Assembly (NCBI GenBank): GCA_014529385.2
Contig: CM043959.1
Span: 14,011,809-14,075,808 of the forward strand
Direction of reading: 5' to 3'
Origin: Adiantum capillus-veneris
Taxonomy: Eukaryota > Streptophyta > Polypodiopsida > Polypodiales > Pteridaceae
Length of the DNA stretch: 64,000 bases
Each line of letters starts with the position of its first letter. Within the stretch, counting starts at the first letter, position 1. Both the position numbers and the translations under genes were made by a program. The notes under the pieces are model-generated. The model had not been told where the DNA came from. It searched no databases and was given only the letters and a program-made list of their open reading frames with translations. Of this stretch, positions 49,720 to 62,712 are shown piece after piece.

Positions 49720-51290
49720 AGAGGTATGCTAAAATGGATGGTGCATACATTGCGTGATAGTAAATTGGATACACCTTTGTCTGGTCGTACTCGTTCAAGC
49801 TCTGGCCATGCATCTTATGCATCAGATTGTTATGCTTTGGCTATGTCTAGCTTACATGATGTTGAGGAACCTCTGTCTTTTGATGAAGCACACAATTGGA
49901 TGGCTACCATGCAATCAAAATATGATGCACTTATAGAAAATGACACATGGACTTTATGTGATTTGCCTCCTGGCAAAAAGGCCATTGGTACGAAGTGGGT
50001 TTACAAGTTGAAACGCAAGCCAGATGGTGAGATCGATCTCCATAAGGCTCGACTTGTTGCAAAGGGTTATGCACAACAAAAAGGCATAGATTATGAAGAG
50101 ACTTTTACTCCCACTTGTCGTATTACTATTGTGCATTCTCTATGTGATTGGCAGCTCATTGTGGTTGGGATGTACATCAATCAGACATTGTTACTGCTTT
50201 CTTGAATGGTGACATATTTGAGGAAGTTTATGTAACGCAGCCTCGCAGTTTTGTCAAGAAAGGACAAGAGGGCAAAGTGTGCAAATGTAAGAAGGCTTTG
50301 TATGGGTTGAAGCAATCTCCTTGTGCTTGGTATGAGAAAGCTGACACTCATTTAGTCAAACGAGGCTTTTGTAACAGTCCAATAGAAAGCACATTGTATG
50401 TAAAGCGTGAGGGTGATGTACTTCTAATTGTGGTTCTTTATGTAGATGATTTTCTGATCATTGGACCAAATGAGAGACATATTGTTGAATTTAAGGCTGA
50501 TTTGAATGCTACTTTCAAGATGAAAGATTTGGGGCTGTTGCATCGTTACTTGGGCATACAATTTAAGCAGTGTGATGGTGGTATTGCCTTGTGTCAGAAA
50601 AGCTACATAGAGACATTGCTATGTAAGTTTGGACTTGAGGATTGCAAACCTATTGCCACTCCCATGGAAACAAGTTTAAAATTGAGTCTTCATGATGTCG
50701 GTGATCCCACGGATGTCACTCTTTACCAAACTGTTGTTGGATGCCTCATTTATGCATGCAACACGAGGTCGGATATTCAATTTGCAGTCTCACAGGTCAA
50801 TAGATTTATGCATAGCCCAGGGTCTAAGCATTGGCAGGCTGTCAAGAGGATTTTTCGCTACCTTACTGGCACTTTACATCTTGGCTTGTTTTATCCCAAG
50901 GGGGGATCATTGCCTCCAGACTTACATGCTTATTTGGACTCATATTGGGCTGGTTGTTTTGACACGCGAGTGTCCACAAGTGGTTTTTGTTTCATGCTTG
51001 GCAATTCATGTATATAATGGTTGAGCAAGAAGCAACTTATTGTGGCCACTTCTAGTTGTGAGGGTTGAGTACAGTGGGCAGTCTTCATAGCTACGGTTGA
51101 GTGTGTATGGCTCAGACGCCTTATGGCTGATTTGGGTGTTGGATAAGACACTACCAACACTATCTACATTGACCGTCAGAGCGCATTGGCAATTGCGAGG
51201 AACCCAATTTTTCATGCTCGCACAAAGCACATTGAGGTGCATTACCACTATGTCAAGGAGAGACTCTCAGCAGAGCAAAGATCAGCTTGA
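49720..51290 (+). pseudogene. Copia reverse transcriptase and RNase H
   Basis: RT runs from YDALIENDTWTLCDLPPGKK through ARLVAKGYAQQKGIDYEETF, with a frameshift near 50135. It continues in the 50148-51017 frame with HQSDIVTAFLNGDIFEEVYV and the intact catalytic box YVDD (50439-50450). RNase H covers about 50900-51290 (TSGFCFMLGNSCI, stop, then RTKHIEVHYHYVKERL). Close to functional but interrupted. Confidence 0.9.
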
Positions 51291-51465
51291 CTTATGTGCC
51301 AACACAGGACAACCTTGCAGATCGTTTCACAAAGGCATTGTCTCGTGAGAAGCTGGAAGCTTTCCGCAAAGCTTTGGGCTTACTCCCCTTTGTGGACTGA
51401 TCATGTCCTCAGGGCATGGCACTTCCCTTTACTCATGTGCCAGCTCTTGTTCACCGCATCACTCC

Positions 51466-51475
51466 AGGGGGGATT
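51466..51475 (+). promoter_or_regulatory. Polypurine tract of the copia element
   Basis: AGGGGGGATT directly before the 3' LTR. Confidence 0.8.
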
Positions 51476-51701
51476 TGTTACCATATACATGTGGTAGTGA
51501 TGTGTGTGAACACACTAGGATTGCCGGGGCATTTTTTTACTCTTTAGGAGGTTTTTTCCCTTGTGCATTGTATATATGGCCATCATTTTAGGGCTATCTA
51601 TATTTCCATTGCGCACTAAGTAAAACACTCTCTATCGTGTGCCTTGAGCTACTTCATCTTCTCCAAGCTGTGTGTGTTTTCCTGCAACCCTAATTCCAAC
51701 A
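51476..51701 (+). repeat. 3' LTR of the copia element
   Basis: TGTTACCATATAC to CCAACA, 226 bp, followed by the target duplication ACAGA. Confidence 0.95.
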
Positions 51702-53160
51702 ACAGAAAGCGTCAAGATAATGCTCCCTAATTAGCCAACAGTTTGTGTCTGCTTTTTTGACCTCCTCCCAAAAGAGAGTGATTTTCTTTGCAGATTTTAT
51801 GCCCTTCACATTCCAAGACTGAATATGTAAGTCATCCATCATGGGGAGAGAGGGACAAACTCCTCCATGTGCAGAAAATCATACCTAGCCATCTCTCTTT
51901 CACTCTCCTCCTCTGCCACAGTCAGTCGAGAAGAGGATAGCTCTGAGGTCAAAATCCCCCTTTGGATCCCTGTCCATAAGCACCTCAAAGACGTTATCCA
52001 TATTGATGGTGGCTTCTTGAAAACTTGGAGGATATACCTTGCGGTGGAAGTTGCTCCGTGCCAGTGTTTTTACACTCTTGCACTTTATCACATAGAGTTG
52101 CTACCAGCCCTTGCCCAACTGCCTAGGGGTCGGGGCCAAGGCAATTTTTTGACGAGATTTCATGGGAAGTTTGGCCACAGGGAATGCAACAAAATGAAAA
52201 CTTGGTGTGGCTTGATTGTTGCTACCCTTAGGGCTCGGTTCAATAGCTGACTGTACTTGGGGAGTGTCCTTATGAGTGCTCATTTTGTCGGACTCAAGCA
52301 CTTCATTATCTTTGATGCTCACACCTTCTCCTTGCTCTGCAGCTTCAACTTCAATGTTGGATACTGGTGATTCTTTGAGTGAGGACGCTTGTGCCTGTTT
52401 AGATCTATCCTCTTCCCTAGTACCATTCAGATGGCAGTCTCTAGTTAGCAAAGTGGCTGAACCCATTGCACTTAAAGCATGCTCCAAAAATTGTACCAAC
52501 TCTAAGAGGGGTCACTTTCAAACCTGCACCTACATTAATTACCATGATCTCTGGAGGAGGTTTACGTACATCCCAGCAAATGCACACTTTATTTGTCATG
52601 GTGCCCACCTTCCTATGTACTGGTATGAATAGAGGAATACCCAGGGTGCTTGCAAGGTCTCCGAGGTTATCCCACAACCACATTGGTAAGTTTGCCATGG
52701 TACCCACCTTCTTGTGCGCTGGTACAAATAGGGGAATACCCAAGGTGCTTGCAAGGTCTCCAAGGTTATCCCACAACCACATTGGTAAGTTGAAAAAATC
52801 AACCCACACGGGGCACAAATCCTTGAAGACCTCAGGGATTCAAAAGTCAGGTTCCATGGTAGGATGCAAACTGGGGAGCGATTGAGGTATAGCAAGCTTT
52901 TGGCTAGGATCTTGTCAGTTATAGTGGGGTCGTTGAACCTAACAGTGAATAAACTTTTGAGTAAATATTGGATGTAGTCAATCATTTCGCCATGGTTTAG
53001 GACCGTCGGACCAACTAATGAGCTGTGCCTGTGATGGTATTCAACCCGAAAGCCAAATACCAGGGACGAATTGGCCATCGCAGTAAGCTGCTTTTTAATC
53101 AGCGTTGGCGAGACCGATATCGTGCATGCATTTTCCACTTCAACCACATGTGGTAATCTT
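51702..53160 (-). pseudogene. Minus-strand LINE: ORF1 and start of endonuclease
   Basis: Read leftward, ORF1 opens near 53147 (MVEVENACTISVSPTLIKKQ). It continues through a DUF4283-like core: VWVDFFNLPMWLWDNLGDLA, LGIPLF, then VCICWDVRKPPPEIMVINV. A partial zinc knuckle follows (ACFKCNGFSHFAN). A Ser/Glu-rich tail follows, then the endonuclease start at about 51840. Frameshifts occur between 52.8 and 52.95 kb. This half and 46166-46947 form one LINE cut by the copia insertion. Confidence 0.8.
52601..52795 (-). repeat. In-frame 99 bp tandem duplication in LINE ORF1
   Basis: 'ggaatacccaxggtgcttgc' occurs at 52634 and 52733. The 33-codon unit (NLPMWLWDNLGDLASTLGIP and onward to KVGTM) appears twice without a frame break. 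It duplicates the tryptophan-rich core of the ORF1 domain. Confidence 0.9.
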
Positions 53161-53749
53161 TTCTTTAGGACCTGGAAGGTTGTCTCCCTAACCGCAGGAA
53201 TGTGGGTAGACTCGCCTCGCCTCGCCCCTTCAACAAAACTCTTAAGGTGACCATCCTGCTGAGTCTTGCCGCTTTCTTGCTCACCTCCATTGGGACTGGA
53301 CGGCTGGGCCCTTGGATGTCCCTCGCCCCTCCGCCACTATCTCTGCATACAAGGCCTTAGGCAAGTTCTCCATAAGACTCGATAGTTATTTAGCCCTTGC
53401 AGCGGACTCACTATGTTAAACTCTGGTGGGAATGACACCCATGTGCTCAAAACCAACCACCAAGAAGGGTAGTCAAAATTACATTGAAGATGTGATACAA
53501 TATGTGCTGAAGATAAGGGGCTATCACGCTAGAGCTGGTATATTAGGCACGCAAAAAATGCAATAGTAGTCGCGTGCAACAGCTAGCAACCGGATGGGGA
53601 ATGTACTCACCGCCATGCACGCGAAGCAACAAGCAGAAGCGCAAATGAGCCAGGCGAAAAAACCAACCGACGGTATTGATATCACCAGCTGAACTAGGCC
53701 CATTGGGGCGGGGATGAGCCAACCAAGAGCTTGACCACCAAAACCGCAC

Positions 53750-53784
<35 letters not shown>

Positions 53785-54508
53785 AACCACTCAAAGCCCC
53801 TGTGAGCTAGCTGTCGCCATTTCTCCTGCTTGACCTAAACCATCACAGCGTTAGCTCAAAACTTTCCATGCTCAATAAGCCTGAAAGATTTTACACCAGC
53901 TAGTAACCCTTGCTGGCTCCCATATTTATTCAATCATTATCAAGATTCCTCCCATCCAGCCTTGTCACTCAAGAGCTTCTCTCTCACCCTTACAAAAGGA
54001 GAAAATTGGACTCGAACCTATACGCTACACTGTAAACAACTTCAGAAGAATCCCGTAAACACTCGATCAACCAAGTGGATCTGTTTGTTGTTGTGAAGCC
54101 ATGTAGAATAAAAAAGTATATGTGTCTCCTCAGACAAAGCACGACGCACCCTTTCTCCTCGTCGCATCTCGTGTTGTAGCTTCTGCCGACCACTGCTTCT
54201 GCCACCTGCAACTGTGGTTCTTGCCCACGAGCATGGACCTACTGCTGGTACCTCTCCCTGTCCCATCGCACGTCGCGTTGTTCTGCCACGCCGGTATCTC
54301 CAATTTAATCCTTGATTTTTTCTTGATTTTTTCATTTTTCCCAGCTAGGTACCCCCTACTAGTAAAGTTTATTGACACTGCCCTTGTGTATATTGGAAGG
54401 GTGTATGGCGAGGGACTTTCAGCCCGTGTACAACGGAGCACCCTTCAAATCTTCAAAGGTATGTTTTATTCTTCTCTTCTTTAATCTATAGTCTCTCTTC
54501 TTCTTGTT

Positions 54509-54539
<31 letters not shown>

Positions 54540-54954
54540 CTCTCTCTCTCTACAATTGAAGTGAAAGGAAGTGCCAACGTCTATCTCCAGACGCCTTGTC
54601 ACATACTAGCTACTTTCCTATTTTATTACTAACCAATTGTCCTAGGTTTCTAGATTAGTACGCACAAAGCAACAAAACCATCATTCAACATTCAAAATTG
54701 AACTCAAATCCAGTTGCTTCAATGTCCCCACACTAACCACCGCAACCAGTTGATTTATTTGTCAGCAATCTTGGCCCCTTGTCCAGCTACTCTTGATGTC
54801 AACGAGAATGGGTATGTGTTGCTATCTTGCTAATTATCATCACGCCGCCTTGCTGCTCATCATCCTCATGACATTCAACTCTTTCTTTTTTACCTAATCA
54901 GAACATAATTGGTGCCTTTCATTCACAAAGCTCTAGAGAGGATCTTCGTAGATT
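53161..54954. other. LINE 5' region and unassigned sequence
   Basis: 53.16-53.82 kb is probably LINE 5' sequence on the minus strand and contains a poly-C run of about 32 bases (53750-53782). A second poly-C/CT tract lies at 54510-54552. Frames at 54.1-54.5 kb have no motif that I can place. Confidence 0.45.
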
Positions 54955-55490
54955 CTTGTTAAAATGGGAATTTTTTTAAAATTATAGCTACAAAATATTC
55001 GTGAAATTTGTGAAAATTCTCTGAATATCCCTCAAATTTGACAAATTTTGAACATACTCTTGAATCATTTTTGGACGGAGTACCCCAATTTTTGCATAAT
55101 CTAGTCTTTTTGACAATAGAGAACAATCTTAAAGTGTCTTAAGACAAAACTATTCAGCTCTAAGCTCACAAAGTAGAGGCATTTGTGTCAAAAAATAATG
55201 AATGATTTTTATCTTGAGAGTCCATAGTACCATCTAAAATCCTAGTTCTGTCATCTTCTCCGAACGAGAGCCAATTTTCCTATGAAGAGTTGCAAAAAAT
55301 TTGTATTTAGAGATGTCTGCGAGGTTAGCAAGGGGTCTTTTGGGAATTTTGGAAAAAGATAAATAAAGGGCAATTTGGGAATTTTTGGCCAAATATGAGG
55401 GGTGTACTTGGAAATTTTGAAATTTGAGGGGTATTTTGAGAATTTCCACATATTTCAAGGATAGTTCGGTGATTTTCCCTAATACTAAGT
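54955..55490. mobile_element. Foldback or MITE-like element
   Basis: The left arm (55003-55075: GAAATTTGTGAAAATTCTCTG, then CCCTCAAATTTGACAAATTT) resembles the reverse complement of the right arm (55395-55458: GAAATATGTGGAAATTCTC, then CCCCTCAAATTTCAAAATTT). The 300 bp between has no coding capacity. I could not identify a target duplication or exact ends. Confidence 0.6.
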
Positions 55491-57540
55491 ATACCATAAG
55501 TATTAACTAGAGGTGAGGAACTCCTCGCCAGATAGTCGAACACTGGTTGCAATGTGCTATGCCTAGCTTCCTCTCTATAAAATGTTGAAGCATGTCACAT
55601 TTTTGCTAGCTTCGGCCTCCCACACAATGTGCTTTGACACGTCCTTGTGCACATAGTATGCTCAGAGCATTGCACATGTGTGAGCACAATAAAGTGTGAA
55701 AACAAGTTTGAGCCTATGAATTGCAACCAAATTTGCATACTTTTGTTCAAAATCAAGCACCAACTCAAGTAATCAATGAACCTGAACAGAGGCCATGACC
55801 TTTGAGTTGATGTTGAACACATCGTTAATGGAGCATTGGTTGGGCATTCATGAGCTGCAAAATGTCTACATTCCTGTATTATTAGGCACCACTCTCTCCT
55901 TAACGATAATGTTTTTTGTTAAAATTTGCATAAGATAAGCAAGCATTTTCAGTAAATATAATATATAAAGAAAACTATTAAAAAAACTCTCTTTAAAGAT
56001 CGCTTTGTTCCCACCCTTAACTTTGGCATGAGAGATTCAGTCACCTTAGTATTGCCATATTAAAAGAGATCAAAATATCTCAAATTTGTAGCATATATGT
56101 TGTAATTTTGGATAGACAGGATGCTTATGTGTAGGCAACAAAAGAAGGCATTTAAATCCGCAAGCCTCTAGAATCGATACATGCAAATCTCTGTGATAAA
56201 TGGTATTTCTCTACTTTGGGCGGGTCTTCCTTTTTTATAAAAACAATTTTAATAGAGCAATGTGGGCGTATTTCCTCTATGAGCAGGCTAACGATTTTAA
56301 AAAAAATGAATGAGTCATATAAGTGTAAAAAGTATGATAAACAAGAAAGTGAAGATGCTATGCACCAATCAAGGAGAATTCACCTAAAAGTGAGAATAGA
56401 GGAGTAAAAAGGACCTTTAAGTAGATCATTAGCATGGATCTAATGGCTAGGATATAACATCAAAGGAAAGCAAATTTTGAAGACTAAAAAAACGATGAGT
56501 ACATAGATATGAACACAAAAGATGAACAATTGATAAGGAAGGGTTCTTACAAAGAAAGATCAGAGGTGGATCATAATAGTCAATCATCAATGGGAAGACC
56601 ATCGAGTCTCTTATGCAACACTTTTAACAAAGAGACTTTTCTAATAACAACGTTTACTTACGAGAAAGCTCTTTTGATTTGCATATGAAAAAAAAAAATC
56701 GCTATATATTTAAACGATTTTATATGAGGAAATTAAGCTAGTATGTTTGCTACGCTCCTTTCCATCTACATCATGACATACATTTGTTATTGCCATGACT
56801 AAGTTCTCACTTAATGGCACTACCCTAAAATTTGATAACATGGCTATTGAGGATTGCTGTTAGAAGAGACTAGATGTAAGATCCATGATCTTATGGGTGC
56901 TTTTCCAAAATGGAACGATTAGTTTTTTATATGCACCATATTTAAGTTTGGTAAATTGAGTCTTATATTACATTTGTTCTCTATGCTTAAGGTTTTTTTT
57001 TTTTTTTGGTGAAAATCAAAGGCGTTTCAATATCTACAAAGTCCAAAGGAGCTATGATTCAGTTTTAGAATTTTCTTGTTTTGCTTGCTTTTTGTCCTTT
57101 TCAAAAAAACCAAACGCTCAATTATCTAATCATGTTTAACATGTTGAAATATGCTTATGATGTGTATGCACTCCCATGAGTACTTAGAAAGTATGCACAT
57201 CACGAATGTCAAGTAAGTGGTAGAAAACTACTCATTGTTCGAAGTGTTTTCTCTCTATCGTTCATGTCTGAGCTTCATTCATGTGATGAGTTATGGTCAA
57301 TATACAACTAGTTTTTTTAAAATAAAAAAACTTTTAACCTAAAATTTAGGTTATTGGCTCATAGGAGGGCTACCATGTAGACTAGACAAATGATGGAGCC
57401 CACTTAACCTTGTTTAGATATGCTGAAAGTTTACTTTAGATCATCGCTATCATATTTTGAGTGTTCGTTACGATGCAACTATGGGTACGAGATTGCCCAC
57501 TATATAGGGGCATTATGAAGGGGGCAACCACATGAACTTG
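55491..57540. other. No gene recognised
   Basis: AT-rich sequence, longest frame about 75 codons, no motif seen. Confidence 0.5.
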
Positions 57541-57815
57541 TTGAGTTGCTATGCGCTCTAAGTATCATTAAACCTGTTTTGGTGATTTGATTGCACTTGT
57601 TTGATTTCCCAAAAGTTATATGTTGATACGTGATCACCTACTACAAACGGTACGGTCACCTTTGCATAAAATGACTTTCTTTCAACATGATTGAAAGTCG
57701 CATGTGTCAGGCTTTCTATCATGCCATGCTTCATATGGAGCAATAGACTGCAAAGCTTTCGTAGGACACCTGTTAAGTACATAAGTGGCACACATGATGG
57801 CCTCAAGCCAAAAAG

Positions 57816-58041
57816 TGTTGGAATTAGGGTTGCAGAGAAACACACACAGCTTGGAGAAGACAAAGGAAGCTCAAGGCACACAATAGAGAGTGTGTTAATT
57901 AGTGTGCAATGGAAGATAGATAGCCCTAGAGAGATGGGCGTATATACAATGCACGGGGGGGAAAACCTCCTAAAGAGGGAAAAAATGCCCCGGCGGTCCT
58001 AGTGTGTTCACACACATCACTACCACATGTATATGGTAACG
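57816..58041 (-). repeat. Solo LTR inserted in a relative's integrase
   Basis: 226 bp, plus-strand TGTTGGAATT to GGTAACG, flanked on both sides by AAAAG (57811-57815 and 58042-58046). The plus-strand copia copy has the uninterrupted site CATTCTTTTTGGCTTGAGG at about 49198-49216, confirming the empty site. A full element inserted and then lost its interior by LTR recombination. Confidence 0.93.
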
Positions 58042-58930
58042 AAAAGAATGCGGCAAAGCTTGACTTTTGACCATATGTCGTGCCATTTCCGTAAGTGACC
58101 TGTTTTTCCTCTCAGCAACACCATTTTGCTGAGGTGTATAAGGCACTGTACATTGGTGTTTTATCCCACGACTAGCCAAAAATGCATTAAATTCATGAGA
58201 CATATACTCCCCCCTCGATCGGAACGAAGGGTGCCCATAGTACATTTCGATACATTTTTGCCATAGCGAGAAAGTGTTTGAAGCACATAAAAACTTCGGA
58301 CTTCGCTTTAAGCGAAAATACCCATGCATGCCTGGAGTAATCATCAATGAAAGTCATGAAGTAAAGGTAATTGCCCAAGGACGGAGTTTGAATGGGCCCA
58401 CTAACATTACTATGCAGCACAAGCTGCAACCAGCATGTGGCCCTAACTGAACCATCCTTTGGAAACTTCAAACGCTACATCTTACCCAAAATACAATCTT
58501 CACAAACATGTTTGACAGGTGCTTCAAGAGGTGGCAAAGAAGCAACCATATCAGATTTCTGCAAATGCAGCAAAGTTGCAAAATTCAGATGTCCAAAATG
58601 TGCATGCCACACTTTTGCATCTGAAACAGCCCTTGAATCTGCAACTGCATTTGCAAATTTTTTTCCACACTTGTCATACAAAGTGAGCTTATACAGCCCA
58701 TGACACAAAAAGCCAGATGCAACAATTTCATCACCAAAACTGAGATCATGAACTGTACATCTGTCATCCACAAATTTGACTACAAGTCCAAGTCTAGCAA
58801 GTGCGGATACAGACTAAAGATTCTTCTTAATCCTAGGTACATAAATTGCATCAACAAGTGACAGAAATCAAAGAAAGTGAGCAGGCGTGTGCTGGAGCTG
58901 CTGGCGACTAAGCCTGAGAGGACGCAACCT

Positions 58931-58942
58931 GCTCTGATACCA
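58931..58942 (-). promoter_or_regulatory. Primer-binding site of the minus-strand copia
   Basis: Minus strand TGGTATCAGAGC next to the LTR at 58945. Confidence 0.9.
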
Positions 58943-58944
58943 AT

Positions 58945-59171
58945 TGTTGGAATTAAGGTTGCAGGAAAACACACACAACTTGGAGAAGATGAAGGAGACT
59001 CAAGTCACACAATAGAGAGTGTATTACTTAGTGTGCAATGGAAAGATAGATAGCCCTAGAGTGATGGACGTATATACAATGCACGGGGGAAAAAACCTCT
59101 TAAAGAGGGAAAAAATGCCCCGGCGGTCCTAGTGTGTTCACACACATCACTACCATATGTATACGGTAACA
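58945..59171 (-). repeat. 5' LTR of the minus-strand copia
   Basis: Plus-strand TGTTGGAATTAAGG to ACGGTAACA, about 227 bp, next to the primer site. It abuts plus-strand LINE sequence at 59172. Confidence 0.92.
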
Positions 59172-61056
59172 GACTCACTACCAAATTCTTCAAAGAATTC
59201 TGGGAGGATCTCAAAATCTCGACAAAGCACAACTAAGCTAACAGAGCTCTTCTGGAAGGGCAATTGGATGCTAGCCTTAACAGAGGACCGAGCAAACCTA
59301 TACTCAAGTTGGTTTGTTGCTTGCTGCTAAAGCACCGGTGGCCTATCTCCACGATGACAGTTGCGTACAAGATCATTGCTAAGGTGGTTGCGTTAAGATT
59401 GGTTTCAACCTTGAAGAGAATCATCACCCCCAACCAACACGGATTCATCAAAGGATGATAAATTTATGAAAACGCCCTCGTTGCCATGTTTGGCATAGAG
59501 TACGCTTCTTTTACCAAGCAAGAATGTATCCTCCTCCAACTTGACCTAGATAGGGCCTACAACATAATCTCGTGGTCTTACATTGGGAAGGCTTTGGGAT
59601 TTGGACCCAAAATGTGTGCAACAATGCGCATGCTTGGGGAAGGAAGTTACTTTGAGCTTCTCTTCAACAACAAGATAGTGGGAGGGTTTGAAGTCAAGTG
59701 TTCAATCAAGCAAGGTTGCCCCCCCTTGCCCCGCTGCTTTTTGTAATGGGCTCTCATCCTCTGGTGACCGCACTTGAGGATAGCGCGAGGAAAGGGAAAA
59801 TTTAGGGTCTGTCACTTCTTGGAGGAAAACAACTGCTCGCTAAGTTGTTTGCAGACGACTCTTTGCTCTTTCTTACAACCAACTCAAAAATGCTAAGAAG
59901 AGCCCTCGAGATTGTTCAACTGTTTGCTTTTGCTTCCGGCTCAATGTGTAATATTGAAAAATCAAGATTGATTTCTCTCTCAAAACGCGACTAGTTCGAC
60001 CCCACGGAATGTGCAGCTATACTTCAGGGATTCCTCTCTCAAATGGTCCCCCTGGCTCAAAGTTGGGAAGGTTCCTCGGACCCCTTCTAGAAGTTGCACA
60101 CTTGGTAAACAACAAAGCAATCTCTAAACTCTCTAATCTTTGGGATGCCATAAGCTTTTGCTAGAAGGATGTGGAGCTCGTAGTGATGCAACATAACTTG
60201 GGTATGTACGACAGACTTCTCTGATTGGTAGACTCTTGGAAGTGCTTGCGACCTCACCTCCACCTGTTAATGGATCAAAATTGATTGGAGAGCTTGGCAT
60301 TGGCCGAAGGATAGAGTGTTCTCACTGCCCAAGTCCCGGAGTACCTATAATGTGCTGATATATAAAGCGTATTGGTTCGACCCACTCACGAGAATCTGGA
60401 AGAAAAACTGGTGAGAAGAGTGCTGGCAAAAGAGTGTTAAGGGCATTTGGGAGACTAAATGGATGAAATACATGAAGGTATTCATCTGGAAGGTGCTTTG
60501 GGGAGGCTTGCTTACTAGTATTAAGGTGAGCGCTAGAGGGCTCGACTCTGACATCTGCTCTGCTTGTAGGTCAGCCTCTGAAGACCCCCTTCATCTATTC
60601 ATCAAGTGCCCTACTTCACGAGGGCTGGCCGCTAAGGTTTGAAAATGGGAAAGACCATCTTCTTTACTGATAACTTGACCTTGGGAGGGCGTGGATTCCA
60701 AAGCTAGGCCATTTTGGTGTGCACCCAAATTACTAGATTTTCTACCTAACCAGGTCTAGAAGTCTAGGAACCTTAGGGTATTTGAGGCCAAAGTGCCTGT
60801 AGTTCGTTTTGATGATATTGTGCACATGAGCACTGAGCTCATCCATGGTGTTGGAGCAAGAAGATGGTCAGCGGATAAGGATGAAGATTGCTTAGAACAC
60901 TCAAGAGGGTAGGTTTGTCACTGTTGGTTTTGTATCCTCTTTGTTTGTCCCTAGCAACCCCCCAAGGCACATGTAGTGCTTGAGAGCAATTGTATTCTGT
61001 TCGAGTTAATATAAATTCTCTCAACTCACAATTGTATGGCAAAAAAAAAAAGAAAA
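59172..61056 (+). mobile_element. LINE (L1-like), 3' half with reverse transcriptase and poly(A)
   Basis: 5'-truncated. RT runs from FFKEFWEDLK through YKIIAKVVALRLVSTLKRII, TPNQHGFIKG, LQLDLDRAYNIISWSYIGKA and IKQGCP to the catalytic box FADDSLLFL (59848-59874). A zf-RVT-like region follows (KYMKVFIWKVLWGGL, then CSACRSASEDPLHLFIKCP at about 60460-60620). The 3'UTR ends in an A-run at 61041-61056. Several stops show it is dead. It is a different, better preserved LINE than the one at 24-27 kb. Confidence 0.88.
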
Positions 61057-61110
61057 AGATGGACTTATTTAAAGCAAACTTTTATTTACTTCATTGATAA
61101 ATTTTTCGTG

Positions 61111-61120
61111 TCTGTCGCAG
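61111..61120 (+). promoter_or_regulatory. Probable 3' splice site of a 5'UTR intron of the E2 gene
   Basis: TCTGTCGCAG preceded by a T-rich stretch, 37 bp before the ATG. If real, the E2 gene's first exon and promoter lie upstream of the LINE and the LINE sits in an intron. Confidence 0.4.
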
Positions 61121-61156
61121 CTCCTTCCTATCTGCTACTGTAGAGTGTAGCTTTTC

Positions 61157-62712
<1,556 letters not shown>

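Larger units (their letters stand above)
46948..51701 (+). mobile_element. Ty1/copia retrotransposon, complete ends, internally defective (4,754 bp)
   Basis: Two 226 bp LTRs (46948-47173 and 51476-51701) are flanked by the 5 bp duplication ACAGA (46943-46947 and 51702-51706). Primer site, polypurine tract, gag, protease, RT and RNase H are in standard copia order. The integrase catalytic core is missing: sequence jumps from the zinc-binding region (KMQHSKY near 49110) to the post-core TPHQ segment. Several frameshifts exist as well. It sits inside a minus-strand LINE, so it is younger than that LINE. The minus-strand copy at 57.5-59.2 kb keeps part of the missing integrase. Confidence 0.95.
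57541..59171 (-). mobile_element. Minus-strand Ty1/copia remnant with internal solo LTR
   Basis: From right to left: 5' LTR (59171-58945), primer site, a large internal deletion, protease/pre-integrase sequence (VDDRCTVHDLSFGDEIV, WHAHFGHLNFATLLHLQK, VKHVCEDCILGK), integrase core (GNYLYFMTFIDDYSRHAWVF, YTPQQNGVAERKNRSL), a solo LTR inserted in the integrase, then WLEAIMCATYVLNRC-type sequence, ending near 57.7 kb. It is the same family as 46.9-51.7 kb and supplies integrase sequence which that copy lacks. Confidence 0.9.

Noticed and set aside
53524-53794. Glycine-rich ORFs on the minus strand
   Set aside because: The glycine run is a poly-C tract read in frame; nothing else supports a gene.
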